DNA of 64,000 nt, from contig WVSL01000004.1 of NCBI GenBank assembly GCA_015689685.1, positions 62,001-126,000 on the forward strand, given 5' to 3'. The position numbers were made by a program, and so were the translations under genes. Below the pieces are notes generated by a model. The model was not told where the DNA came from, did no database searches, and saw only the letters and a program-made list of their open reading frames with translations. Position 1 is the first letter of the stretch. Every line of letters begins with the position of its first letter. Positions 37,820 through 46,472 of the stretch are shown here, in pieces. The DNA comes from Rhodobacterales bacterium HKCCE2091 (GTDB taxonomy: Bacteria > Pseudomonadota > Alphaproteobacteria > Rhodobacterales > Rhodobacteraceae).

Positions 37820-38672
37820 CCGTCCCACTCGATCCGAGGCTTCCTGCCGCCTTCTGCGGGCTGTCCGCTGGTTTAACCGGCTTTGGCGGCCAAGGTCCAT
37901 CGCGTCGTCCTCGGATGTACCAGGTCGTGGTGCCGCCGCCGTCGACCGGCAGCGCTTGGCCAGTGACATACTCCGCGCGCGCGAGGTAGAGCACCGCGTC
38001 CGCGATTTCCTGCGGGCTGGCGGCGCGCTGGATCGGCAGGCCCAGGACCTCCTCGGCCAGGGCGGGCTCGCGCTCCTGCCAGTTCGAGGACGGGTCGCGC
38101 ACCGGGCCGGGGCAGACGCAGTTCACCCTGATCCCGTGCGGCGCCCATTCGACGGCCATCTGCCGCGCGGCGGACAGGACGGCGGCCTTGGACGGCGCGT
38201 AACTGCCCGATCCGGGGTAGCAACGCAGGGCCGAGGCGCCCGCGATCCCGACAATGGCGCCTCCCAGGCCCTCCGCGATCATGTGGCGCGCTGCCGAGGT
38301 CGCGAGGTGGAAGAACCCGCGCGCATGGACCGCGAAGAGCCTGTCCCAGTCCTCGGTCGACAGGTCCAGCAGGAACCCCTTTGCGGAGGCGCCGGCATTG
38401 TTGACCACCACCGTCGGACAACCGAGATCAGCGACGACAGCCGATAGGCCCCGTTCCACCGATCCCCGATCCGCGAGATTTATCGAATAGGCGCGGACAT
38501 CTCCTCCCGCCTGAGTAAGCGTGTGGGCGGTATCCCTGGCTGACGCAATGTCCGAAGCGGCTGTGATCGCGACCTTCGCACCTTCGGCGGCGAGCGCCTC
38601 CGCGATCGCCCTTCCGATTCCCCGGCTGCCGCCCGTGACGATGGCGGTCGCGCCATCAAGTCCGCTGGTCAT
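37812..38672 (-). CDS. Short-chain dehydrogenase/reductase
   Basis: This 286-residue classical SDR has TGGSRGIG at 13-20, NNAG near 92-95, and a catalytic region with a YAPSK active-site motif. A Pro/Gly-rich C-terminal tail of about 30 residues extends past the usual end. Its start lies inside the FAD-oxidoreductase gene (17-bp overlap) and its stop inside tetR. It likely oxidises a hydroxyl intermediate in the operon's pathway. Confidence 0.92.
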   Translation of the reverse strand: MTSGLDGATAIVTGGSRGIGRAIAEALAAEGAKVAITAASDIASARDTAHTLTQAGGDVRAYSINLADRGSVERGLSAVVADLGCPTVVVNNAGASAKGFLLDLSTEDWDRLFAVHARGFFHLATSAARHMIAEGLGGAIVGIAGASALRCYPGSGSYAPSKAAVLSAARQMAVEWAPHGIRVNCVCPGPVRDPSSNWQEREPALAEEVLGLPIQRAASPQEIADAVLYLARAEYVTGQALPVDGGGTTTWYIRGRRDGPWPPKPVKPADSPQKAAGSLGSSGTDD

Positions 38673-40275
38673 GTCGATGCTCCTTCGTTTCGGCGGCGCG
38701 GCGCAGGATGTCGCCGCCCGCGATCCAGCCCCAGGTCAGGTTCGGCCCGATGGTGGTGCCGCTGCCCGGCGCACGGGTTCCGAACGGGTTCGCCATCGCC
38801 ACGCCCGCGCAGTAGAGGCCGGGGATCGGGTCGCCGCATGTGTCGAGTACCCGCGCTGCCGCGTCGGTGCGCGGGCCGCCCTTGGTCGACAGGAAGACCA
38901 GGTTGAACGGCAAGGCAAAGAGAGGACTCGCGATCGGGCGGAGTCTCTCGGGCGCGGGGTTTCCGGCGGAATCGAGGTGACGGCCGAAGTCCGGATCCGT
39001 CCCTGCCTTCGCATTGGCGCTGAACCGGTCGAGCGTCGCCGCAAGCACCTTCGCGTCCAGCCCGATCCGGGCGGCGAGCTCGGTGGCGTCTTGACCGTGA
39101 TGAGCCCATTCCGGGCGTCGGCGGAGGAAGTGCCGCAGGACCGGGGCACGCGTCAGCGTGGCACGGTCAGCGATCATCCAGCATGGCAGGTGGGCGGGGC
39201 GGCCATCGGCTTCGCGTTCGCACAGGATCTCGCCCAGGTTGAACGCGTACTCGTTCACGAAGCGCTTTCCGTCCGGCCCCACGAGGATCGCGCCGGGTTC
39301 GCGGTGGTGGAACGTCCCGATCGGGAGGTCGATGCCGGAGAGCCGTGCAGGAAGTGCCGGGGCGATGTTGGCCTGGTCCATCCGCGCCATCGCCGCGCCG
39401 ACCGCCTCGGCCATGTCATGCCCGTCGCCGGTGTTGCCCGGGGCGCTCGCCACGAGGTCCACCGGGCCCCGGAAATGCTGCGCGCGGCGAACGGCATCAC
39501 GCTCGAACCCGCCGCTGGCGAGGATGACGCCGAAGCGCGCGTGGAGCGTTCTTTCGGTCTTGCCGGTACGCGTGATGAGACCGGTGACGGCACCGGCATC
39601 GCGCAGGAGGCGGATCGCCCGTGTCCCGGTCCTGACGGTGCCGCCGGCGGCGAAGAACCCGCGCATTAACCCGGCGACGAGCGCGGTGCCCTGCGCCCTG
39701 CGCCCCGTCACCAGCCGGAATGCCAGCCGGGGGGCGAGGCGAAGGACGGCGCGGAACGGATGGTGCCAGGGGTCCAGTGCTCGGGTTTCGTGGTAGGTCA
39801 GGAGGTGCGGGATATGGGGTGGCTGCAACCGGAATCCGGGCACGCGGCGGCTTGCGGGGGCCGGCGACACCATGCGCCCGTGGGGCATCGCCCCGGTCGC
39901 GAGCGGCCAGGGGTCGGGGTCGTCCGATAGCGGGAAACGCAGACCGGTCCGATCCTCGACGAAGGCGAGCATTTCGGGCGCGGCGGCGAGGAAGGCGCGC
40001 CAGAGCGGTAGTTCCTCGCGTTCCCAACACTCGGGCGCGGTCGCGCGGATGTAGGCGAGCGCGGCTTCGGGCGTGTCGTTCAGCCCGGCCTCGGCCGCGT
40101 GGGCGTTGCAGGGAATCCAGGTGCCGCCCCCGGACATGGCAGTGGTTCCGCCGACGACCGGGCCGCGCTCCACGATCAGCGTCCGCAACCCACCCGCGGC
40201 GCAGCGCAGCGCCGCCGAAAGGCCGGCCCCGCCTGACCCGACGACGATCACGTCCCAGGCCTCGGGATCCGGCAT
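38656..40275 (-). CDS. FAD-dependent oxidoreductase (fumarate reductase/KstD-like)
   Basis: This 539-residue flavoprotein of the FAD_binding_2 superfamily has the dinucleotide motif GSGGAGLSAALRCA at 13-26, GGTTAMSGGGTWIP near 42-55, a late FAD motif (YCAGVAMANPFG) and GPNLTWGWIAG. Relatives include 3-ketosteroid delta-1-dehydrogenase and tricarballylate dehydrogenase, which introduce C=C bonds. It follows the AKR gene by 7 bp in the operon. It may desaturate or aromatise the ring substrate. Confidence 0.9.
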   Translation of the reverse strand: MPDPEAWDVIVVGSGGAGLSAALRCAAGGLRTLIVERGPVVGGTTAMSGGGTWIPCNAHAAEAGLNDTPEAALAYIRATAPECWEREELPLWRAFLAAAPEMLAFVEDRTGLRFPLSDDPDPWPLATGAMPHGRMVSPAPASRRVPGFRLQPPHIPHLLTYHETRALDPWHHPFRAVLRLAPRLAFRLVTGRRAQGTALVAGLMRGFFAAGGTVRTGTRAIRLLRDAGAVTGLITRTGKTERTLHARFGVILASGGFERDAVRRAQHFRGPVDLVASAPGNTGDGHDMAEAVGAAMARMDQANIAPALPARLSGIDLPIGTFHHREPGAILVGPDGKRFVNEYAFNLGEILCEREADGRPAHLPCWMIADRATLTRAPVLRHFLRRRPEWAHHGQDATELAARIGLDAKVLAATLDRFSANAKAGTDPDFGRHLDSAGNPAPERLRPIASPLFALPFNLVFLSTKGGPRTDAAARVLDTCGDPIPGLYCAGVAMANPFGTRAPGSGTTIGPNLTWGWIAGGDILRRAAETKEHRHDQRT

Positions 40276-40282
40276 CGGGGTG

Positions 40283-41263
40283 TCACGCGAAGCCGATGAC
40301 GGGGCGGGGGCGATAGGGTTCCTCCAGAGTCGCGATCTCGGCTTGGGTCAGTTCGAGATCGAAGGCGGCGGCGGCATCGTCGAGGTGTTCCGTCCGCGTC
40401 GCGCCCATGACCGGTGACACCACCGCGGGCTTTCCGAGCAGCCAGGACATCGCGACCTGCGCGGGTTTCACTCCGCGGGCCTGGGCGATCTCGACGACAC
40501 GCCGGACGATCTCCTCGTCGGCCGAAACCTCCTCGGCGTAGAGCTTGGGCGTGTAGCCGTCCGACTTCTCCCGCTCGCTGCCCGCGCCCCACGGGCGGGT
40601 CAGCCGCCCGCGGGCAAGCGGGCTCCACGGGATCACGCCGACCCCGGCATCGGCGCACAAGGGAAGCATCTCGCGTTCCTCCTCGCGGTAGAGGAGGTTG
40701 ACGTGGTTCTGCATCGCCACGAACCGTGACCAGCCGTTCGCCTTCTGGATGCCGATCGCCTTGGCCAGTTGCCACGCCCACATCGAAGAGGCTGCGAGAT
40801 AGCGGGCCTTGCCCGCCTTCACCACGTCGTTCAGCGCCTCCAGCGTCTCCTCGACCGGGGTATCGTAGTCCCAGCGATGGATCATGTAGACATCCACGTA
40901 GTCCGTCCTCATCCGGGCAAGACTGGCGTCGATCTCTGCCATGATCGCCTTGCGCGACAGGCCTGCGCCATTCGGGCCCGGCCGCATTCGGTTGAAAACC
41001 TTGGTGAGGATGACGACGTCCTCGCGCTTCGCGGCCTTCAGGAGGACTTCCCCGATCACCTCCTCCGATGCGCCCCCTGCATAAGCGTTGGCGGTATCGA
41101 AGAAGTTGATCCCGAGATCGAGCGCACGGTGGAAGAACGGCTTGCTTTCGTCGGCGGTGAAGAGCCAGCCATGCGAGGCCGTCGGCCCGTGCGAGTAGCT
41201 CATGCAGCCGAGGCAGAGGCGCGAGACCTCTAGCCCGGTGTGTCCCAGTTTCGCGTATTCCAT
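40283..41263 (-). CDS. Aldo/keto reductase
   Basis: This 326-residue AKR has the TIM-barrel fold, with catalytic residues in FFDTANAYAGG (Asp, Tyr), ILTKV (Lys) and YMIHRWD (His), and the family signature MRTDYVDVYMIH. It resembles the YghZ/voltage-gated-channel-beta-like AKR branch. ATG 41263 follows GGGAGG; the longer open frame upstream is antisense shadow of the Rieske gene. It is part of the nine-gene operon. Confidence 0.93.
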   Translation of the reverse strand: MEYAKLGHTGLEVSRLCLGCMSYSHGPTASHGWLFTADESKPFFHRALDLGINFFDTANAYAGGASEEVIGEVLLKAAKREDVVILTKVFNRMRPGPNGAGLSRKAIMAEIDASLARMRTDYVDVYMIHRWDYDTPVEETLEALNDVVKAGKARYLAASSMWAWQLAKAIGIQKANGWSRFVAMQNHVNLLYREEEREMLPLCADAGVGVIPWSPLARGRLTRPWGAGSEREKSDGYTPKLYAEEVSADEEIVRRVVEIAQARGVKPAQVAMSWLLGKPAVVSPVMGATRTEHLDDAAAAFDLELTQAEIATLEEPYRPRPVIGFA

Positions 41264-41274
41264 GACGCCTCCCT

Positions 41275-42462
41275 TCACAGCGTTTCGCCGATGCCGTCCC
41301 GCACCCAGTCCGCCAGTTGCCAGACCGGCATCTCCAGGTGGCTGAGCCGGCCCGGCACCGCCAGGCGCGACTTCGCGCCAAGCTGCTGGAGCGTGTTCAC
41401 CTCCACGTCCTCGGCAGCGATGACCGCGCCGCCTTCCTTCGCCTCGGCCATCAGCGTGTCGAACTCGGGGTTCTCCAACGCGTCGCGGTGCACGAGGTGG
41501 TGGCGGATCCACCAGGTCTCGTGCGCGGAGATCGGGACGATGGCGGTCCAGCGGACCGAGTTTGCGCTGGTCCCCATCAGGTGCGTCGGAAAGACGTGGT
41601 AGAGGTTCCCGGTACGGATCTGCTCTTCGCTCCAGCCGTCGAACACGGGCATCCCGGGCTTCAGCGCCACCTCCGTGTCGAGATCGGAGCGCAGCGGGTG
41701 ACGCAGGACGATCCAGCCCTGATCCGGGTCCTCCTTGGTCACGCCCCAGCTGTCTCCGCCGCGGTGGTGCGGCTCCAGCGTCTTCGAGTGCGCACCGATG
41801 TGGTGGTAGCATTCCATGAATGTCTCGACCGCGATCTTCCAGTTGAACGGGCACATGAACTCGGTCGAGTATCCGATCACGAGGTCGTCCACGGGGATGT
41901 TGGAGAACTCCGCCGCCAGCCCGGCGAGTTGCGGCGCAAGCGGGTCCGCGTCGCCCGACAGGTTGATATAGATGGTGCCGAGCACGACCTCGGATCGGAC
42001 CTGCGGCAGGCGGCATTTCGACGGTTCGAAACCCTGCGCCCGGTCCATGAACGGTGCCGCCTTCAACTGCCCGTCGAGCGCGTAGCTCCAGCGGTGGAAC
42101 GGGCAGGAGAAGAGCTTCGCGTTGCCCTTGCCCGAGACTACGGGTGCCCAGCGGTGCAGGCAGACCCGGCTCATCACCCTGATTTGCGCGTCCTGCCCCC
42201 GCACCACCACAAGCGGCTCACCGAGAATGTCGATCGTGAAGTAGTCACCGGCGTCGGGGATTTGCGCGACATGCCCGACCGCAAGCCAGTGGGTGCGGAA
42301 GATGCGCTCGGCCTCCAGGTCGAAGAAGGGCTGCGAACTGTAGGCGTCGGGGGGCAGGGTCTCGGAGTCCGCCAACGTCTGGCCGCGGCCGGCGTGGACC
42401 GCGGCGAAGATAGCGCCGAGATCGCGGGGTTCCATCTTCTCGATCGAGACGTGGTTGGTCAT
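41275..42462 (-). CDS. Rieske oxygenase alpha subunit (GbcA/Stc2-like branch)
   Basis: This 395-residue Rieske oxygenase has cluster ligands Cys101/His103 and Cys120/His123 (CPFHRWSY) and the mononuclear iron residues His220 and His225 after NWKIAVETFMECYHHIGAH. The NWK-AVE-F-ECYH-pattern matches oxygenases that demethylate betaines (GbcA, Stc2) as well as aromatic oxygenases. No reductase gene is nearby. Located between LLM and AKR genes, it is likely to hydroxylate or N-dealkylate the imported N-compound. Confidence 0.92.
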   Translation of the reverse strand: MTNHVSIEKMEPRDLGAIFAAVHAGRGQTLADSETLPPDAYSSQPFFDLEAERIFRTHWLAVGHVAQIPDAGDYFTIDILGEPLVVVRGQDAQIRVMSRVCLHRWAPVVSGKGNAKLFSCPFHRWSYALDGQLKAAPFMDRAQGFEPSKCRLPQVRSEVVLGTIYINLSGDADPLAPQLAGLAAEFSNIPVDDLVIGYSTEFMCPFNWKIAVETFMECYHHIGAHSKTLEPHHRGGDSWGVTKEDPDQGWIVLRHPLRSDLDTEVALKPGMPVFDGWSEEQIRTGNLYHVFPTHLMGTSANSVRWTAIVPISAHETWWIRHHLVHRDALENPEFDTLMAEAKEGGAVIAAEDVEVNTLQQLGAKSRLAVPGRLSHLEMPVWQLADWVRDGIGETL

Positions 42463-42475
42463 CGTTCTGTCCTCG

Positions 42476-43534
42476 TCACTCCGCCGGTACGGCCGCGCTG
42501 CTTTCGGTCAGCCCGAGTTCCCGGCGGACGACGGGCAGCACCTCCGATCCGAACCGCTCGATCGAACGCGCGGCGATCCTCAGCGGAAGCTCTCCGAACT
42601 GGAAGAAGCAGTTGTAGTGGGTGGGTTTCATCGCGCGGCACTCGGACACGATCCGCTCTGCCACGAGTTCGGCGGGGCCGATGATGACGTTGTCGCGGAA
42701 CACGTCCAGCGGCGGCTCGTCGGGCAACGGGGCCTCGTCGATCATCGCGCCGGTATGCGCGATCTCGGGGTCCCGCAGACCGGTTGCCATACGCCCGACG
42801 AAGCGGGCGCAGTCGGCGGCTGCCATCTGCTCTGAAGGGTCATCGGTGACGCAGACGTATTGCTGAACGCCGATTTTCGCGGGTCCGGGCAACCCGGCGG
42901 AGGCCCAGGCCTCGCGGGTCTTCGCGGCCATCTGGATCAGCGCCCCCGACCCGCGCCAGCCGGCGGTGATGAAAGGCGTCGCGCCGAGCGCGCCGAGCCG
43001 CTTGAGGATTCTCGGGTCGCCGCCGGTCACGAACAGCGGCGGTAGCGGTTCCTGCACCGGTTTGAGCAGTACCGGCGTGTCGGGGTGGCCGGGCATGCTG
43101 ACCTCGCCCGAGGTCAGCGCGCTTTCGAGGATGTCCCAGTGGGCGAGGAACGTGTCCGCGCGGGTCTTCACGTCAACGCCGTAGCGGTCGAATTCGAACG
43201 GCTGGTAGCCGGTGCCGACGCCGAGCACGAGCCGCCCGTTGGAGAGCTGGTCGACCAGTGCGATTTCCTGCGCGACCCGAAGCGGCTGGTAGAGCGGCAG
43301 GACGATCACCGCGGTCCCGAGCCGGATCCGCGACGTGGCGCCGGCCATGTGCGCCGCCATCACAAGCGGCGAAACGGAGATGGAGTAGTTGGTGAAATGG
43401 TGTTCGGCGAACCACGCCACGTCGAACCCGATGTCCTCGGCGAGCGTCACCATCGTCCGCGTGTCCGAAACCACGCCGGGAATGCCGTCGGGATGGCCCC
43501 GGAAGGACATGAGGTTGAAGATGCCGAATTCCAT
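42476..43534 (-). CDS. LLM-class flavin-dependent oxidoreductase
   Basis: This 352-residue bacterial luciferase-like monooxygenase with TIM-barrel fold has MEFGIFNLMSF at strand 1, DVAWFAEHHF on strand 2 and RLVLGVGTGYQPFEF. It uses FMNH2 from a separate reductase, which is not seen in the window. It follows the permease gene by 20 bp. In catabolic operons such enzymes open or hydroxylate N-heterocycles and cleave C-N or C-S bonds. Confidence 0.92.
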   Translation of the reverse strand: MEFGIFNLMSFRGHPDGIPGVVSDTRTMVTLAEDIGFDVAWFAEHHFTNYSISVSPLVMAAHMAGATSRIRLGTAVIVLPLYQPLRVAQEIALVDQLSNGRLVLGVGTGYQPFEFDRYGVDVKTRADTFLAHWDILESALTSGEVSMPGHPDTPVLLKPVQEPLPPLFVTGGDPRILKRLGALGATPFITAGWRGSGALIQMAAKTREAWASAGLPGPAKIGVQQYVCVTDDPSEQMAAADCARFVGRMATGLRDPEIAHTGAMIDEAPLPDEPPLDVFRDNVIIGPAELVAERIVSECRAMKPTHYNCFFQFGELPLRIAARSIERFGSEVLPVVRRELGLTESSAAVPAE

Positions 43535-43554
43535 CGGTCCTGCTCCTTGCGGTC

Positions 43555-44460
43555 TCAGAGGGGAGGTGTCGGCGCAGTGTCGACCGAGATCGGCCGGTGG
43601 CCCCGGTTGTAGTAGCGCTCGATCCGCACCTGGATCATCGACAGGACCGTGGTCGCGACGAGGTACCAGATGCTCGCCACGATCAGCAGCGGGATGGTCT
43701 GGAAGGTGCGCGAGTAGATCGTCTGGACCGAGTAGAGCAGGTCCCACAGCGCCACCATCGACACGATCGAGGTGCCTTTGAGCATTCCGATCGTCTGGTT
43801 GCCGGTCGGGGGCACGATGAAGCGCATGGCCTGCGGCAGGACGATGAGCCGCATGGTCTGCCCCCGCCTCAGGCCGAGCGCCTTGGCCGCATCGCGCTGC
43901 CCGCGGTCGACGCTGTCGAGCCCGGCGCGGACGATCTCGGTCATGTAGGCGCCCTCGTTCAGGCCTAGCCCGAGGATCGCGGCGGTGTAGGGGGTGATGA
44001 TGTCGTTGAACGACCCCTGGGCGAAGGTGACGCCGGTGAACGGGATGCCGACCCAGTATTCCGGGTAGAGCGCGGCGAGGTTGTACCAGAAGATCAGCTG
44101 GACGAGCACCGGGGTGCCGCGGAAGAACCACAGGTAGGCGGCGGAAAACGCCTTCAGCGGGGCGCTGCCCTGGGTCGCCATCAGCGCGAGGATGATGCCG
44201 AGGATCACGCCGATGATCATCGTCACCGCGGTCAGCCACAGGGTCGTCGCGAAGCCGCGCAGCACGACCGGGGAGAACAGGTATTCCCAGACGACCGGCC
44301 ACTGGAAACGGGGGTTGTTCGCGATGCTCCAGAGCGCGGCGGCGCAGATCGCGGACAGGATCACGAAGGCGACGACCGTGCCGGGTCGTATCCGGGTTCG
44401 CGACGCTGCGGGTGGCGGCGTCGGCCGCTCGGAGATGTCCTCGTTCGTCATGCTGGACAT
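43555..44460 (-). CDS. Amino-acid-type ABC transporter permease
   Basis: This 301-residue HisM/GlnP-type permease has a polar N-tail, five or six helices, the RGTPVLVQLIFWYN motif, and the EAA loop (EIVRAGLDSVDRGQRDAAKALG). ATG 44460 has GGAG 6 nt upstream. Only one permease gene is present, so a homodimer is likely, and no ATPase gene accompanies it. The cognate binding protein is the first gene of the operon. Confidence 0.92.
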   Translation of the reverse strand: MSSMTNEDISERPTPPPAASRTRIRPGTVVAFVILSAICAAALWSIANNPRFQWPVVWEYLFSPVVLRGFATTLWLTAVTMIIGVILGIILALMATQGSAPLKAFSAAYLWFFRGTPVLVQLIFWYNLAALYPEYWVGIPFTGVTFAQGSFNDIITPYTAAILGLGLNEGAYMTEIVRAGLDSVDRGQRDAAKALGLRRGQTMRLIVLPQAMRFIVPPTGNQTIGMLKGTSIVSMVALWDLLYSVQTIYSRTFQTIPLLIVASIWYLVATTVLSMIQVRIERYYNRGHRPISVDTAPTPPL

Positions 44461-44523
44461 GCGGGCTCCGCTTTGGGGGACAGATCGCCGGGTCCGCGTC
44501 ATGCGCGGGCCCGGCGGCTCTTG

Positions 44524-45441
44524 TCAGGGAAGTGGGTTCGTGGTGGTCATGTTGATGCCGAACTCGTCGAGCGCGGCGTGCTGCAGGTTCCACTTCTCGT
44601 AGATCGCGTCGTAGGTGCCGGCGTCGTAGATCGCATTGAGCGCGGCCAGCAGCGCCTGCTGGAGTTCCTCGTTCTCCTGCGCGGTGACGATGCCGAGGTA
44701 GAAGACCTCTTCGAGCGGGTTCGAGATGGTCGCGATGTCGACGGGGTTGTTGGCCCGGACTTCCTCGACGGCGGAGCTGTCGCTGAGCGCGAAGTCGATC
44801 CGGCCCGAGAACAGCGCCAGAAGGACGGCGGATTGCTGCGGGAATTCCCCGATGGTCAGCGGCTCCAGCCCCTGTTCGGTACACCAGTCGCTGTAGGACG
44901 AAAGACGCGCGAGGAAGTCGGTGCCGGATTGTCCCGCGGTGCCGAGCCCGCAAAGCGATGTCGGATCCCCGGCGGTGATCGCCTCGTTGTCGGCGAGATA
45001 GTAGAACGCGTTCCCGTAGCTCAGCGTGTGGTTGACGAATGTCACGACCTCCTCGCGCTCGACGCGGTCGGAGATGCATTCCATCGCCATATCGTAGCGG
45101 CCCCCCTGCACGCCGGGGATCAGTCCCGCGAAGTCGATGGATTCGATGTCCAGTTCGACACCCATGACCTGTGCGAGCGCGTCCCAGATGTCGACTTCGA
45201 AGCCGACCATCGTGCCGTCCTCGGCGAACCACTGGCAGGGCGGGTAGTTGGCGTCGGTCACGAGACTGATCGTGCCGCTTTCCTGGATATCGGCGGGCAG
45301 CATCGCGTGGATCTCGGGGATCGCGTCCAGCGCCGGGATTTCCTCGGTCGGAAAGCCCTGCGCGACGGCGGGCAAGGTGAGAAGGCCGGCCGCGACCGTG
45401 GCGGTCACGCGCTGGCTGGCGGTCTTCAATGTATTTGACAT
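44524..45441 (-). CDS. Amino-acid-type ABC transporter substrate-binding protein
   Basis: This 305-residue family 3 periplasmic binding protein has a signal peptide ending near AVAQG, then ISLVTDANYPPCQW, GFEVDIWDALAQVMG and the domain-closing FYLGIVTAQENEEL. Family 3 ligands are polar amino acids, opines and related compounds. ATG 45441 follows GGAG. It is the first gene of the nine-gene operon, under the dyad at 45522-45537. Confidence 0.92.
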   Translation of the reverse strand: MSNTLKTASQRVTATVAAGLLTLPAVAQGFPTEEIPALDAIPEIHAMLPADIQESGTISLVTDANYPPCQWFAEDGTMVGFEVDIWDALAQVMGVELDIESIDFAGLIPGVQGGRYDMAMECISDRVEREEVVTFVNHTLSYGNAFYYLADNEAITAGDPTSLCGLGTAGQSGTDFLARLSSYSDWCTEQGLEPLTIGEFPQQSAVLLALFSGRIDFALSDSSAVEEVRANNPVDIATISNPLEEVFYLGIVTAQENEELQQALLAALNAIYDAGTYDAIYEKWNLQHAALDEFGINMTTTNPLP

Positions 45442-45521
45442 CCCATCACTCCAAGTAGGGGCTGCGACTGCCCGTGAGGCTGCAGCGGGCGGTTGTCCCC
45501 GTTGCTCTGGTCGGGAACTTA

Positions 45522-45537
45522 TTGATCGTATGTTCAA
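45522..45537. promoter_or_regulatory. Candidate TetR operator for the nine-gene operon
   Basis: TTGATCGTATGTTCAA, a 16-bp imperfect dyad (TTGA-N8-TCAA), lies 80 bp before the binding-protein ATG. It matches the dyad at 45903-45918 in 11 of 16 positions. The 542-bp gap 45442-45983 holds no convincing gene; it is an AT-rich divergent control region. Confidence 0.5.
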
Positions 45538-45795
45538 GATAGAGCGGCGCTTGTCCGGATTGGGAAGCAAGAGGCGGGCGGATCGAGCCGGGTAGTCGCG
45601 GTTGCCCAAGATTTCACCGAAAAGCCCACGAGGTTGATGGAGATCTAAACATACCCATGACGATGCGCTGAACTGCACTTATTTGGATTTCATTGATATA
45701 TTTCAAGAAAAACAATTAATTAACATGATTCTACTTCGATTCGATGGTTCGGAGGTCGGCCGGTGCGCGCGTTTACAGGGCCTGTCTGATCGCTC

Positions 45796-45815
45796 TGAAC
45801 GAATGCTCGGGTTCA
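45796..45815. repeat. Dyad TGAAC-N10-GTTCA in divergent control region
   Basis: Five-base arms TGAAC and GTTCA around 10 bp lie midway between the two stronger dyads. The half-sites resemble theirs but spacing differs, so it could be an auxiliary regulator site or chance. Confidence 0.3.
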
Positions 45816-45901
45816 TAGGTGGAGATTGCGCCGGAGCGCTTGAAACGCTGCGCGGACGCGCTTCTTCCGGCGTGAGAGAAGGACGCTTCGAAAAACAGAC
45901 A

Positions 45902-45919
45902 ATTGAATGAGCGTTCAAT
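45902..45919. promoter_or_regulatory. Candidate TetR operator for the cucumopine-synthase-like operon
   Basis: ATTGAATGAGCGTTCAAT, a palindrome with perfect 6-bp arms (ATTGAA/TTCAAT), lies 64 bp before the first plus-strand ATG. Its form is typical of TetR operators, and the only TetR gene in the window is in the opposing operon. Confidence 0.6.
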
Positions 45920-45983
45920 ACTGCGCAATGGTGGCACCAGGCAAACGGGTCCGCCGCACGGCGGGCGAGACGAGGAGACGACC

Positions 45984-46469
45984 ATGAGCGTAGAAGAGGC
46001 CATTGCCCGCTTCGAGGCGGAGCGCGAGAAGATCTGGATGGAAAGCCCGCCCGACGTCGCGGCGCTCGGTCGGGGCGAGGTGCCACGGCGGACCGGCGCG
46101 CGCGGCCAGTACCTGTCCACGATCATCTTCGCCGAGGGCGAGGCCCGGACGATGGCGGACGAGATGCTCTGGGGCATCATCAGGGTTTGCGAGGATACCG
46201 ACGCCGATCTTGCCACGCTGCAGGCAATCATCGACCAGATCATCGGCTACAAGGCGTCGTTCTTCGACTTCGTCTCCATCCCCTCGGCTGCCGAGATGAC
46301 GCGGCTCTACGTCGAGACCGCGAAGACCTGCACCACCACCGACGAACTCGCGCGGCTGAGCCACGCCGCGCTCGGATACGCCAACCGCCTGCACATGTGG
46401 GTCGACTACATCCTGCCCTGGGGTCTCGGCGACGCGTTCCGCCGCAAACCCGTGCAAGAGGAGGCCTGA
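45984..46469 (+). CDS. Helical-bundle protein resembling cucumopine synthase C-terminal domain
   Basis: This 161-residue protein is almost entirely helical by composition (EEAIARFEAEREKIW, TMADEMLWGIIRVCED, LATLQAIIDQIIGYKASFFD, LSHAALGYANRLHMWVDYIL), with no signal peptide. It is followed 3 bp later by a DUF3830 cyclophilin-like gene. Cucumopine synthase is known to combine a cyclophilin-like domain with a C-terminal helical bundle; here the two would be separate subunits. ATG 45984 has GGAG 7 nt upstream. Assignment rests on the gene pairing and fold character, not an alignment. Confidence 0.75.
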   Translation: MSVEEAIARFEAEREKIWMESPPDVAALGRGEVPRRTGARGQYLSTIIFAEGEARTMADEMLWGIIRVCEDTDADLATLQAIIDQIIGYKASFFDFVSIPSAAEMTRLYVETAKTCTTTDELARLSHAALGYANRLHMWVDYILPWGLGDAFRRKPVQEEA

Positions 46470-46472
46470 GAC

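Noticed and set aside
42476-45232. Apparent 918-codon fusion reading through the LLM gene into the permease and binding protein
   Set aside because: Only the last 352 codons are real (LLM protein). The upstream part is an out-of-frame shadow of the permease and binding-protein genes.
45692-45699. ATTGATAT, an 8-bp match to the LysR operator motif
   Set aside because: It lies in an AT-rich stretch and the rest of the 14-mer (TGGACA) is absent, so chance is the simpler explanation.
45683-45910. 75-codon TTG-started frame in the divergent control region
   Set aside because: It has a rare start, no ribosome site, no family character, and overlaps the candidate operators.
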